Positions 9,991 through 21,020 of a stretch of 64,000 nt of DNA are shown here, in pieces; position 1 is the first letter of the stretch; each line of letters begins with the position of its first letter. The translations under genes were made by a program, and so were the position numbers. A model generated the notes under the pieces. It was given only the letters and a program-made list of their open reading frames with translations, searched no databases and had not been told where the DNA came from. This DNA comes from Macquaria australasica (Eukaryota > Chordata > Actinopteri > Centrarchiformes > Percichthyidae): positions 1-64,000 of the forward strand of contig SEMN01000456.1 in NCBI GenBank assembly GCA_005408345.1, in the 5' to 3' direction.

Positions 9991-12384
9991 TATTTCAGGA
10001 GACTTTGTTTTGTTTTGTTTTCCGCCGTTATTTGTTTTCCTGACATCTTTGTCGCTGGAGAGGGAGAGTCTAAAAGGCAATGCCTTCTGGGAACTGCATA
10101 AACAGAGAGGGCTGAATAATAAAAAAAGAAGTTGTGAGATTGTTTATGATTCTGAGGAGTGATTAGGAATAACAATAAGATACTTTAGGGACAGAGAGGG
10201 TTGTTTTTCCCCACTCAGGAGGTAGACTGTGAGGCTTCCTGGAGGAGATGAAGAGGGATGATATTAAGTTTTGATCCATGCAGGGCTGCATTTGATTGTG
10301 TTTTGTGAGTTGCAGTTGGACTTTGCGTTTGCATTGTGCACTGAGGAGGCTGAAATGTTTGTGGACCGAGGTGACCTGCGTGCTTTGACGTGAAAGTGAG
10401 CTTTGCACAGTTGTCTTTATTCCTTATGGAAACATTTATCTGCTGATAAAAGTTTTGTCGTTAGTTGATCAGAAGTTTTTGAGACTCCGTTGCTGAGAAG
10501 ATGGTCGTTGTGTGCAGTTTGGTGAAGCTGTCATCCTCTGTTTTTGCACAAATGACAAAACGCTTTCTCTTTAATTTCCCTTAATTTAAAGAAAACAAGT
10601 AGAGGAAGTAATGAAACCCTTTAACTCTGTCTTTTAGTTTGAACTGGATGCTAGTTTGCTCATGTCAGGTTTTGATGGCTGGTGCTGTGACCTCTGGTGA
10701 GTGGATTATTTTCCTGACCAATCATTTTCTGGAATGACTTTATGAGAACGAGTCATCTCTGCCAATAGGCGTGGCACTCCTGTTGACTTTTTGACATGAT
10801 ATGTTTGCACATACAGTATATGTATGCTTGTACCACCTTTAACTTGCTTACTAGATAATTGTTTTCATTCTGGAGCATTTTTATGCTGCTTTTTTTTTAA
10901 TTTTATGATTTATTAAGTCACATTTCCATCAGTTAAAATGATCCTTAAGATGCTCGTTGATCTGGTTACATACGTTTACTGTTAAACAGTTTCTATTGAT
11001 TTATTAAAAAGGATGTTTCATCAAGTACTGTTTTCTTTTTTGATCCACTGGAAAAATGCATCTTAATATTAGTAAGGAAATATCTCAATACCTTTTCATG
11101 TTAAAATGTATTAGCTTCATCTGTATAAAAGTCTTACATGACTGGCGGGTTGTTTTAAGAAAAGTTACAAATATGGACCCAAATTGTTATGTTTTACTGA
11201 TTTTCTAACAAGATGGGAGACTGAAGGTGAAAGATGAAAAGCAGTGTTTTGATGTATTGTTGCTGGTAAGAAAGGAACCAGATTGTCTTGTACTCTACTT
11301 CTCTACATATTACAGGCAATAAGAAAGGACAAACTATTTGAAATTTTCAAAACTTTCTGGAGCCGCTCAAGGGCTCAAGGGCTCCTGAGCCTTTAGCAGC
11401 CTCAACATTGCTGACTACAGTGTTAATCACCTTAGTAAAATCTTTTCCCTCCTCAATTATGTGCAAGTTACTCAACTAAGAATAGATTTTGTATTTGACC
11501 ATGCAGGCAAGAACAACATGTCGTCATTAGAGAACTTCCCTGCTACTAAAATCATTAAACCTTTTAACATAATAAAACAAAAGTGGTTTTATTGCCTGCT
11601 TACTCCATCCATACACAGAATGCTGCATACTACATAATAATGGACATGTTTTCTTTTATATTAATCATTTTCTAATGTCATAAATCACCATGTCTGTCAA
11701 ATCTGTTTGGCACTGATGTTTCAAGTTAATCTTTTACAGTAGTTTGTTGAAAGCATACTGTACATACTACAAGTATTTCTGCGTGACCTACAAGACCATA
11801 CGTGAATGCAGTTTTTTTTAGCTAACAGTATGAGTAAAAAAAAATGACGTAGGAGGAGGGGTGCTAACCAGCAGACTCTGTATCAACAATGGATGCAACA
11901 GCCCCTCCAAACAAGCTAAATTTCTTCACTTGCCACTATTCAGTCTGCCATGTTATGGTGATCTCCAAATTATTCTTAAACTGCTTCTGACGTGCCGATG
12001 TGTTAGGCCTCGCACACGCTGAGTCATGTTATGTTATGAGTTCTGTCTGAATGTGACCCATTGGGAATTTCTGAGGAAATAAAGATGTACGTCGGAGAAA
12101 CTGATCAAAAATGGAGTGCTGTAATTTTTCTCCTTGAATGTAGACAAAAATACTACACGTGCTGCCCTCAAATTGGGATATTTTTGTTTTATAAAGCAAC
12201 AAAAATCACTCAGAAATGGAAACTTAACTTCAAGCTTTAGATACAAAAGTCCATAAAGTTTTATCATACGATGTATTAATTGGAGTTTCTTTGGTTTGCA
12301 TAAGATTTAAGAAGTCACTGCATCAGATCCCATTTTGGGCAGACCTCCTCAGACCTCTATGGCTTTGGGGTCAACATTTCCACC
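9991..12384. other. unassigned noncoding DNA
   Basis: AT-rich unique sequence with TTTTGTTTTG-type runs near 10010 and a short local repeat of GGGCTC units at 11365-11390. No gene or element is recognised on either strand. Confidence 0.55.
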
Positions 12385-12512
12385 CCTCTGACGGTCTTGT
12401 ACACATTCCATGTAATCAAAGTCCCTGGTTCGAATCCAGACACCCCCCACCCCCCTCCGCTCCCTCCCCTCATTTTCTGTCAACTCTCTACCAGATATTT
12501 TCAATTAATTTA
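12385..12512 (+). repeat. tRNA-type SINE fragment
   Basis: GGTTCGAATCC at 12427-12437 is a perfect RNA polymerase III B-box. It is followed by a C-rich stretch and CTCATTTTCTGTCAACTCTC, the body pattern of a widespread fish SINE (recalled). No convincing A-box or tRNA cloverleaf precedes it, so this is not a functional tRNA gene. Confidence 0.5.
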
Positions 12513-12649
12513 AACCCCTAACAGATGCAGATCCTAACAGATTCGGCTTGAGATTCATGTTCATTCAAATTGATTTCAGTGACATTTTGAGCCTGTTAGA
12601 ATGAGAAAAATAATACATCTTGATTTGACATTAAATCCACTGGAATAGT
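12513..12649. other. short unassigned spacer
   Basis: AT-rich DNA between two interspersed repeats. Nothing is recognised. Confidence 0.5.
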
Positions 12650-12975
12650 GTCCATTGCTTTAACCCTAAATTGTCAATCCCAAACCCTCCTGCTCCTCTG
12701 TCAGCCACTGCAGTAACCATTTAACCTAAGCCCACCTTCAAACCACCAATCTATCCTCATTTTTAACCCCATTTTTAACCCCCCACCTCACCTGTACTTC
12801 ATCTTAATTCTAACCTTAACCCTAAATCAAAGTGCTAATCCTAAACTAAGCACTTCAATAGGTGAGCAGCATCAAAATATCCTCACTTTGGTGGGTTTTC
12901 CCTCTTCTTTCTATCACTGTGGCAATGTCTTGGTCCTCACAAGTATAGGAACATGATAGAACACACACATACACA
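12650..12975 (+). repeat. fish interspersed repeat with TTAACCC tract and GTCCTCACAAGTATAG end
   Basis: Degenerate CCTAA/TTAACC words (12660-12850), then TCCTCACTTTGGTGGGTTTT, then TGGTCCTCACAAGTATAG and a CA-rich tail. This order is the signature of a very common teleost repeat recalled from many genomes. The CCTAA words are too irregular for interstitial telomere sequence. A chance minus-strand reading frame (12855-13124) lies within it and is ignored. Confidence 0.7.
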
Positions 12976-13938
12976 GAGGCGTGCATGGAGACTAACATTA
13001 CTAACGCACACACATACATAAATCTAATGTCACCTCTATTCCAGCAGCCTTTTCCCCCCCAGAGGGCTTTATCAGAGCTTTGGAGGGCTGATTGGAGGAG
13101 GCAGCAGTAATGACTGCAGGTCACGAGGTCACAACCCTGTTATGATAACTAAACTCTGAGGTCAAACGCCTAAACGGCAGCGTGCTCTGCCTGCTGTTGA
13201 TGCCTGATAACAGCAGATGAACATTGCTTTCTTCTGTTTTTAACAGTTTAGATCAAAATGTATCCATTAGTTGAATTTGCTTTTTCACTCAGTTTTCCAT
13301 TGTTTTGGGGGATTTTTTCCCCTTTATCTTGCAGTTAATTTGAAAATGTTTTAGTTTAGTAGAATTTTAAATTTTACATTCAGATAGAAACACCCCTGAA
13401 TATAATGCAGTCCAGTACAACACCACCACTAACTATGACTAAAAACATGTAATTGAACTAACACCTCTGTGACAGCGTACAAAAACTGAGGCATCATAAA
13501 AGTAACTTTATTGTACTGGATTGCATCAGACTATACTATTTTAGAACAGTACATTTGTGTATGTGCAGGTATTTTATAGTACAAACTATAAATCATAGCT
13601 CAAAAAGCAGTCAAGTGTATCATCAGTAACATTGTAGGTTTCTTTCTGATTCTGGTTTCCCAGGTCCTGAAAGATATTTTTTATCTTGTGCGCATAAGGT
13701 AAAGCTGTGACTCTTTATGTTAAGAGACATAATATCTTGTTGTCTTGAACCTACCTGGTTTGATTCCTGTGAGAAGGATGACCATAATCGTTTTCCAAAA
13801 AAGTATGTGCCATTTCAACATTTCTGGCCACCGTCCTGTGTGACATTATGTAACGAAGCTTCTTTAAAATGTAGTCAGGATTCAGGAATACAGAATGAAT
13901 ATATTTATTCTGCACCAGAGTGTGTTTTTACATCTTCC
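12976..13938. other. unassigned noncoding DNA
   Basis: Unique sequence with short CA tracts at 12976-13020. Chance reading frame 13717-13989 has no domain. No element is recognised. Confidence 0.5.
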
Positions 13939-14032
13939 CAGACAGACGTGCAAACAGTCAAACCTGCAGACAGACAGGCGTGCTGGTAGTCAGACGTACA
14001 GCATGGACAGACTGAATTCTACAGACAGTCAG
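13939..14032. promoter_or_regulatory. cluster of CAGA(C) boxes
   Basis: In under 100 bp the words CAGACAGACG, GCAGACAGACAGG, GTCAGACG, GACAGACTG and ACAGACAGTCAG occur. CAGAC is the core binding word of SMAD3/4, so the cluster could be a TGF-beta/BMP-responsive site. A decayed CAGA/CAGACAGG microsatellite is the simple alternative. Confidence 0.3.
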
Positions 14033-14640
14033 AGCACATGTATAAATCTGGCATAATGCTGATTTTTTACTTTTCCCAAAGAGGACTGCTAGCTTGGCAG
14101 AAAGGAAACAAGAATTATTCAATCAAACAGCTCTCCTTCCACATCCAGATTTGACTCCAGCCGCATAAAGCTTGCTGCATAATCCTTTTATCAAACTCTC
14201 CGATGGAATACTCTTATTGGAAATGCCCAGAGAGAGAAATAATATTAAGGTCATTTCTATCTCTAGTTTATTTTCTCCTTAAAAAAAAAAACCACCCCTG
14301 CTTTCCCATTTTTATCTTGAGACAATAATTACTTCAGGTTTGCGGAGGGAGACCTGACTGCTGATTATGGATGTTCTCTGACCACTGAGGGAATCTCTGC
14401 CCTCATCAGTAATAACAGAATCAAATTGTCCTCATTTTAAAAAATAAAAACCCAGCATCTCTGGGAAAGTGTGTTCGTACTGCGCCGTGGTGAGCCTCCG
14501 CCACGCAGGTTGGAGGGAAAATGTAATGTGGGTTGGCTGGTAGTACTAATATCTCTACAGTGGTAGATAGGGAAGCTGTGAGAGCTGCTGTTCTGTCCTG
14601 TCAGCGTTTTACAGCTTTATATCTCTGCTCTCTGAAGCTC
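14033..14640. promoter_or_regulatory. conserved-element-like island 2
   Basis: The part at 14130-14440 is non-repetitive, with words such as CATAAAGCTTGCTGCATAAT, ATCCTTTTATCAAACTCTCC and GAAATAATATTAAGGTCA. A poly-A run sits at about 14280-14291. Regulatory nature is inferred only from texture. Confidence 0.22.
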
Positions 14641-14687
14641 TCTGTGTGTGTCTGTGTGTGTGTCTGTGTGTGTGTCTGTGTGTGAGG
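14641..14687 (+). repeat. (TG)n microsatellite with periodic C interruptions
   Basis: TGTGTGTGTC blocks of about ten bases repeat several times, a compound TG repeat. Confidence 0.9.
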
Positions 14688-15724
14688 GTTTAGGTCGGTG
14701 TGTGCAGTCCATGGTTTTGTTGTATTAAAACAATATTCCCCAGTGGAAGGACATTATTTCAGTTCTACAAGCTGTTTTAGCCTGAGATGAGTTCAGGTGC
14801 ATTCTGTGTTTCTCATGTATCTCGATTTCAGTAACTGCAATAACTTCAGGTGTAATGTTTATAACTGTTAGATGTCCACATTGTACATTGTACAGGTGTA
14901 CATAGGTTTTCAAAGGAAAATAAGGAGGTTTGGTAACTAAAGCTGTATACATTAAGTGTGTAATCCAGCATTTTAAACCACATGTGGCTTTCGGACATTT
15001 CCTATGTGAAATATGTACATGCGGAAACAATTTTACATGTGCTTTTTTGTTTTGTAGGGGTGTTAAAATGAAATCTTAAAAAAAAAAAAAAAAAGTAAAT
15101 GTTTGGCCAGTTGGCAAATATGCTGTAGCAAATGGGGAGAATATATCTGTATTTTTTTTACAGATTTAATTTAATTTTATTTCTTTTACATGTCAACTAC
15201 ATTTGGACTGAAATGAGCACTTTCTGGAGATTATTGTTCTCAAATAAGCTCAACTAAATTTCATGCACCAGATCTTGTGGGAAAAGTCAATGGGGGTGAA
15301 TACTTTTTGAAGCAAGAGTTTAAGAAGTCCTGAGCAATTATCATCATTCTTCTCTGTCATGTGATGCACTGTAATGAAGGAATTTGTCACTCAAATACAA
15401 GGGTCTACAAAGCTACAAAGACAATACTATCAAATAAGGATAAATTCATCATTGGTTGTGGTCTCCTCAGAGGGAATGGTTGATAATTAAAGGCACAGTG
15501 CACTGATTTTACACACCAAGTTCACTCTTCACGAGGTGTGCTACTCAGCCTGTGACAACAGTTGAATAAAGTCTTCTATGGCTCTGGAGAAAGTGCTTAA
15601 ATGGGAAGTGTAGGATCCAGTATTTTTCAGCTTCAACCATACAAGGGACTAATAATCAGGATATCTGGGCCTCTGCTGCTTCCATTTTTACCATAATTGT
15701 TTTAATCTGTCCATTCTGAGAACC
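14688..15724. other. unassigned noncoding DNA with A17 run
   Basis: Unique AT-rich DNA. A run of 17 A at 15078-15094 could be a retroposon tail, but no body is recognised beside it. A chance minus-strand frame at 14725-15030 has no domain. Confidence 0.5.
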
Positions 15725-16345
15725 CAAACTTTTGTACAGACATTCATGGCGCCCAGAAAACGAGTCCTACTGACTTTGGTGATCCCCTGACTTTATTTCT
15801 TGCGCCACCAGCAGGTTCACATTTTTTATTTTAAGTGAAATGTTTCAACAGCTATTGGATGGATTGACATGAAACTTTAGTCTGACTCTTCGTCTTGTTT
15901 GACCATGTTAGCAGCATTACTCCAGGAATGGCAGTGTCTCGGTTGATTGGTCCACCACTTTGGTCCAGATTGAAATATCTCAACAACTCGTGGTTGGATT
16001 GTTATGACATTTGATACAGACATTTATGTTGGTGATCCCTTAACGTTTCATCTTCTAGCGCCATCATCAGGTCAAATTTCAAGTTGTCCAAGATTTTGGT
16101 TTATGACCAAACACCTGCAAAACTAATGACATTTCCATCAGCCTCAGCTGTACTTTGTGTTTTTGTGCTAATTAGCACATGGTAGCATGCTAACACACTA
16201 ACCTAAGATGGTGAACCTTGTAAACATTATACCTCATAAACATCAGCATGTTATTATTGTCGTTGTGAGCATGTTAGCATGCTGACGTTAGAGTTTAGCT
16301 CAAAGCTCTGCTGTGCCAAAGTGTAAACTCTTAGTCTTGATCTTA
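15725..16345 (+). repeat. composite interspersed repeat with internal tandem monomers
   Basis: Contains repeated submotifs. TTTGTACAGACATTCATGG at 15733 pairs with GATACAGACATTTATGTTGG near 16014. GGTGATCCCCTGACTTT pairs with GGTGATCCCTTAACGTTT. GCGCCACCAGCAGGTTCACA pairs with GCGCCATCATCAGGTCAAAT. CTATTGGATGGATTGACATG pairs with a degenerate later copy near 15985. It ends with paired GTTAGCATGCTAAC-like words. I recognise this as a very common repeat of perch-like fishes; its class is uncertain. No coding potential. Confidence 0.75.
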
Positions 16346-17219
16346 TGTAAAATACTTCATTACAGCTCAGATAAACTGAATTTTTTTTCTGGTGGTAGCA
16401 GGTGTAACCATGTTAAGCACGTGGCTTTTTAGCATAGTCCCAGTTGTTTGTTCCTGAGTCATAGAAAAGTTTAGTAGCTGCTCTGTGTGTGAATCGGGTC
16501 TTCTTTATATCAGAAAGAAGGAAAAACAAATAGAAGGCTGCAGTACAATTTAAAGATTGACAACGATTGAATTTCTGCCTGTGAAAGATGTCCAGTTGTT
16601 TTGGCTGTTTGACCTCACTGATGGTTACCATTTTATCACACTGATGGAATGACGCAGCCTGCAGCCTGGACTCTGATGCCTGGTCAGTGGATCCAGGAAT
16701 TATCTGACTCCTGTCCATTAGTCTCTCTAACCCAGAGTGGCCGTGCCAGGTCCCAGACCATCACTTCATCCTACACTAGGTAGCATGTGATGATGGTAAT
16801 GGGTTAACAAGTCATAGTTCACTGCACTGGCTACTCCTCTGCTGCAAATATGTGTGTGTGCATGTGTGTTAGCGAGAAAGCAAGAGAGCGCTAAAGCTGT
16901 GTGTGTGACTACAGACCTATAATTATCCTCCTGAGGAAAACAAGTGCAGAGTGAGTGGTCCATTGTGGAAACAGGATTATAGCCTGTGAGAGAACAGAAC
17001 GCTCTGCGCTTTGTGTTGGCTAATGTTTTTCGAGTTCAGTCTGAGCTGTTTGATTTGAGCTGGATGTGTGTGTGTGTGCACATGCGTGTGTGTATTATCA
17101 AATCTACTGGTCAGAGTGTGTCTCATTTTTTAAATTCCCTTCCTCTCCATTCTGCTTAATATGCAACTTTGTTGTCTTGGAATGTGGCCTAGTGTAGGGC
17201 AGGTTGTTATTAATATGAA
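16346..17219. other. unassigned noncoding DNA with short TG tracts
   Basis: Mixed unique DNA. A short TG tract is at 17066-17095. Minus-strand frames at 16413-16718 and 16766-16963 have no domain and are taken as chance. Confidence 0.5.
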
Positions 17220-17241
17220 AACACACACACACACACACACA
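17220..17241 (+). repeat. (AC)n microsatellite
   Basis: Perfect AC repeat of about ten units. CA-, GA- and AG-rich sequence follows to 17370. Confidence 0.9.
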
Positions 17242-17395
17242 TGCAGGTGAACGCTCTCTTTCTCTCACAATCAAACACCTCATTTAGTTTGTTTTGATTA
17301 AGGTGTGCGAACCAGAGAGAGTGTGAGGTGCAGAGACAAGGAGAGCGAAAGAAAGAAAGAAAAAGAGAAGGCAGGCTTTTCTTTCTCAGAGTTCC

Positions 17396-17885
17396 CCGTG
17401 TCAGTCGTGTAAGAAAGCCGCCAAACCAATAATTTTGTCAAGTTCTTTTTTTAGCGGCGCGGCTGAAGCGTCTTTGGATTGCCACATGTATAAAGGCAGC
17501 CCATATAAAGCCATTCACAGCACTGAATGAACACGCCATCTGTGGGGCTTTCTTATTTCCTCTTCTCTTTTCTTCCCCTCCTTTTTCAAGCCTTGTAATC
17601 AAATTTGAGCAAAATCAAATGGCGGGAGGATAGAGAGAGAGAGCAGTGTGTGTGTGTGTGGGGGGGGGGGGTTCAATGAAAGTACCTTTTGTTGGTCTGA
17701 AACGAGCAAGTAATTTACAAAATGCCCTCCCTTTGTGCAGGGGGCTAAGGGAAGAAAGAAATCAGTAGCTTTTAGAAGCTAGGCCTTGCGCTGCGACGGG
17801 CAAGATAATGAAAGCCGTCTTGTGTTTGTGGGCTAGAGAGCATCTCAAAGGCAGACCGGGCCCCGGCTCAGGGTTAGCTCGGCTG
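17396..17885. promoter_or_regulatory. conserved-element-like island 3
   Basis: Two compact non-repetitive blocks (17396-17640 and 17672-17885) separated by a TG/G tract. Words include CCAATAATTTTGTCAAG, GCCCATATAAAGCCATTCAC and AAATCAAATGGCGGGAGG. CpG is present, unlike surrounding DNA. The texture resembles deeply conserved developmental enhancers, but no alignment is available. Confidence 0.3.
17646..17671 (+). repeat. (TG)n followed by G12
   Basis: GTGTGTGTGTGTGTG runs directly into a tract of about 12 G. Both are hypermutable. Confidence 0.9.
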
Positions 17886-17918
17886 CTGAAAAAAAAAAAA
17901 ACCCACAACACTCTCCTC

Positions 17919-17950
17919 TGTGTATGTGCGTGTGTGTGTGTTTGTGTGTT
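17919..17950 (+). repeat. imperfect (TG)n tract
   Basis: TGTGTATGTGCGTGTGTGTG and further TG units. A poly-A run (17889-17901) lies just before it. Confidence 0.85.
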
Positions 17951-18049
17951 TGGCAAAGAGCGGCAAAACAGGACGGCTGTGCCCGGCTACTCTTGGCAGA
18001 GACACTCCGAGGAACAGACAGAGTTGTCGATGCTGAGGAGAGAAGAGGG

Positions 18050-18105
18050 ATGAAAGAATGGCTTTACCGGCTGCTGATCTCCTCTTACCTGTTGTCCTGC
18101 TGCAG
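18050..18105 (+). CDS. candidate first coding exon with signal-peptide-like start
   Basis: An ATG at 18050 opens MKEWLYRLLISSYLLSCC, a basic/aromatic start followed by a hydrophobic stretch and cysteines, as in a secretory signal peptide. It runs for 18 codons plus two bases into a good donor, CTGCAG|GTGCGT (GT at 18106-18107). The same frame is open upstream to 17924 and, unspliced, closes at TAG near 18151. No later exon could be matched to it, no family is recognised, and the island setting allows a noncoding reading. Confidence 0.2.
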
Positions 18106-18377
18106 GTGCGTCTGGCCAGCCCTACATTCAGAGGGGGCAACACCTCCGTAGAGGAGTCTGGAGGAGAGATGAAGATGCAGAGGAGGAGATCAAACATCCT
18201 GCAGGGATCACTGTGCTGAAGGATTACGAGAGGCAGGAAGAGGATTTTAGCTGACTGTTTTCATCCTCTGTTCCTCTGCTTGGATGTCTCGGGAGTAGAG
18301 CACTTGACTGCTGAAGGACACTGCTGGATTATTACCTGAGTGACACCTGGGCAGGCTGCTGTCGTGGATTATTACAG
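18106..18377. promoter_or_regulatory. exon-like or enhancer-like block ending in a donor
   Basis: Purine-rich, non-repetitive DNA with two copies of TGGATTATTAC (near 18325 and 18366), the second running into TTACAG|GTCAGA (donor-like GT at 18378-18379). It has the look of a 5' noncoding exon, but no acceptor or transcript evidence exists. Confidence 0.2.
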
Positions 18378-20799
18378 GTCAGACCATTTAGAATAATACA
18401 TTTCTATTTGAGCAAACTGAACTTAGCCTAACTTGTTGACTCAGAAAAAGAGTAACAAAATATGATGCTGCATGATGCCTCTACTGTACAAGCAGGCCAT
18501 TTACCTAGCTCACCTGAGATGTATTCAAAACAATGCTAATTGGTTATATGCTCGGCAGCCTAAACTGACAGAGTTTTGTTATGTTAGGTCCAGTAAATTA
18601 GTGACAGTCCTTAAAGTTAAAATGATTAAATTATTCATGATAACATGTCATTAAATTGCATTTAAATGTCCACTATCTCTGGCCTACAGATTAGTTCCTG
18701 GTTCACAGTGAATGTGCTGTTACCTGAAGTCTCTTCCTACGTTGCTGAGACTGGTGAGTTTTGACAATTTATATGACAGATATTACAGATATGTATTGTT
18801 TCTCTCTTCTTTCTTTCCTTCTTCTTTGTCTATATCTCTTGCCCATACTATCTCACCCTTTACTCAGTTGTTTCTGTGTATCTCTTAGACTCCACTGCCT
18901 CTCTCCTCCTTGCTTATCGTTGTATATCTCATGTGCCATCTTCAGTGCCTGAATTAAATTAGGGTTGTTCCCTTAAGTCTTGTCTTTTATAAATCCATAT
19001 TCATATATTAAGTTTGTTTTATTGTATACGTGTGTGTGTTAATAGTTTTGATTCTTCTCCTGCTTGGTAGCGTTTAACTTAAAACCCAAGAAAATCTCTT
19101 CACAACTGTCTTTTTATAGCTTGTTTTATTTTTCTCAAATTCAGAGATTTTACGGAAGAACTGCTGTCTTTGAGTTTGTCTTGGTTAGAGTTACAGCTGG
19201 AGGCGGGAATCATTTTTACCACAGTTAAACAGCCAAAAGCAATACATTTAATTCAAACTTGGCAAATGATGCTTAATGTTAGTGGTGATACAACACTGGG
19301 ATACTGTAAATACTGGCATAACACCAACTTGTTTTTTGAGATATTTTCTATTCTAGTATCGTGCAATGGATGAAAACACTTCTTGTTGCTTGATGTGCCA
19401 TATGCACCCATGATGAAACAGAATGCAATTATAGTACAGTTTTTACTTTGCTGCGTGGTTTCTACGATTTGTAAGAAAGTTCAAAATGATATGAAAAGTA
19501 TCTAAAAGTTGTCAAATGGAAGTCACTTATGGAGGTGATGTTGTTGGTAAGATGGAGTTACTGGTTAAGGAAAACAAAACAACATTTTAATACAGTTGAA
19601 ATGAAAACTGTCGTAGTGTAGGTTGCCATATGTTTAAGCTTCTTACTGCTGTTGATTGGAGCGTAGAATTCACTCACTGTAAAAGTCTGTAACAGCGATA
19701 CATTACACAGTTATTGAGGAATCTTATCAAATAACTAGTGAAATGTAGACAATATGATGCCACTTTAACACATGAGGTTGATTTAGATTTTTTTGTTTTT
19801 GTTTCTAGTGATACTGCCTCAAAACGTCTCATATCACCTCTCATATAATATCATTGTTACAGAGAAAATCCAGCATATAACAGAACTTAACTGTACGGTG
19901 AAATCAATATTTATCAACACAAACTATTTTCTAAGTCAGGAATTAGAGTTATTACAACTGAAATATATCAGGTGAACAGGCGTGTTGACAGTGAAATGGG
20001 ACTCTGTGGGCGTGTAGAGGGTTTATTATTTGAGAAATTACATCCAAATGACGTTTTTAAAGATGTGAATCAGGAAATGTGTCCATATCTCAGTAAAATC
20101 ACCATGGCTACTGTCTTACTTTCAGTGGTGGCAAGTCACTTTCTTCTACTTTGTAGTTCTACACCACTGCAATTCAGAGGCAGTTCAACCACCTGTCTAG
20201 GTCAGTGTGCAAGGTATACTAAACTGTGGGTAACCATAGCAAGAGCACTTCTGCTTGATGCTACCAAATAATAACTTTAACTTTCTTAATCATGAGTTAA
20301 TCAGAGTACAAACAAACTTTAAAGATGGATTATCACTCTGCTTTGCGTCATTGTCTTCCTCAGCTCCACCTTTTCCATTATTTTTTTTATCATATCAAGA
20401 CATCTGGCTGTATTATCTCTTGTTGGTAGTCATTTTAACCACTTGTCGTGTTTGTTTCACCAGTGAGTTAACTGTCAACTTAATGTGAAGCACTAAGTGA
20501 AGTACTGTTGCTATGGTTACCTGCAGTTGATATACATTGTGAACTGATTTGAGAAGTCTTAAAAAAGTATTGACTGCAGTTCCTTCAAAAAAGACTTTAT
20601 TAAAACTGTCATTTACAAAGGTCTTGAATATTTTTTTTCCTTCTGTAGAAAGTAACATTAGTTCTGCCTTTTTAAAAGTGGTTGAGGGCTGAAGTTATAC
20701 AGCTATGAACTCCATGTGAGACTGGTGCAGCAGTGGATTGTGCATGCAGGAGGCTGTTTTAATCCTTTTTTTGTGGAGTTTCTGAAAGTAAGTGTTGTA
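18378..20799. other. AT-rich unassigned noncoding DNA
   Basis: Long AT-rich span, pyrimidine-rich near 18790-18910. Many short reading frames on both strands; none has a domain or codon signal. A TG tract is near 19030. No transposable element is recognised. Confidence 0.55.
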
Positions 20800-21020
20800 A
20801 TTCGTTTTCCATGTTGAATAAACTTCTGGTAGTCAAGACTACCAGCAAAACGGAAAAGGGTCACGTGATAGTGGAGTCAGGGAAGGACACGTCGGGGCTG
20901 ATAAGACCCAATCAGGAAGCAAACATGGGGGCCTGTGGCTAGAAAACACAGGAGTAATGTGGACGCTAGGCGTAAACGTAACAAACATAACTGTATTAGT
21001 GTGGATGTAGCCTCAGTTGG
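20800..21020. repeat. possible interspersed repeat (GTGTGGATGTAGCC-type)
   Basis: ACGGAAAAGGGTCACGTGAT, then TAATGTGGACGCTAGGCGTA and TATTAGTGTGGATGTAGCC. The last phrase recalls the ends of small nonautonomous DNA elements in fish. Boundaries and class are uncertain. Confidence 0.3.

Noticed and set aside
12650..12850. Interstitial telomeric repeat suggested by CCCTAA/TTAACC words
   Set aside because: Units are irregular and belong to a known type of dispersed fish repeat with a recognisable 3' end.
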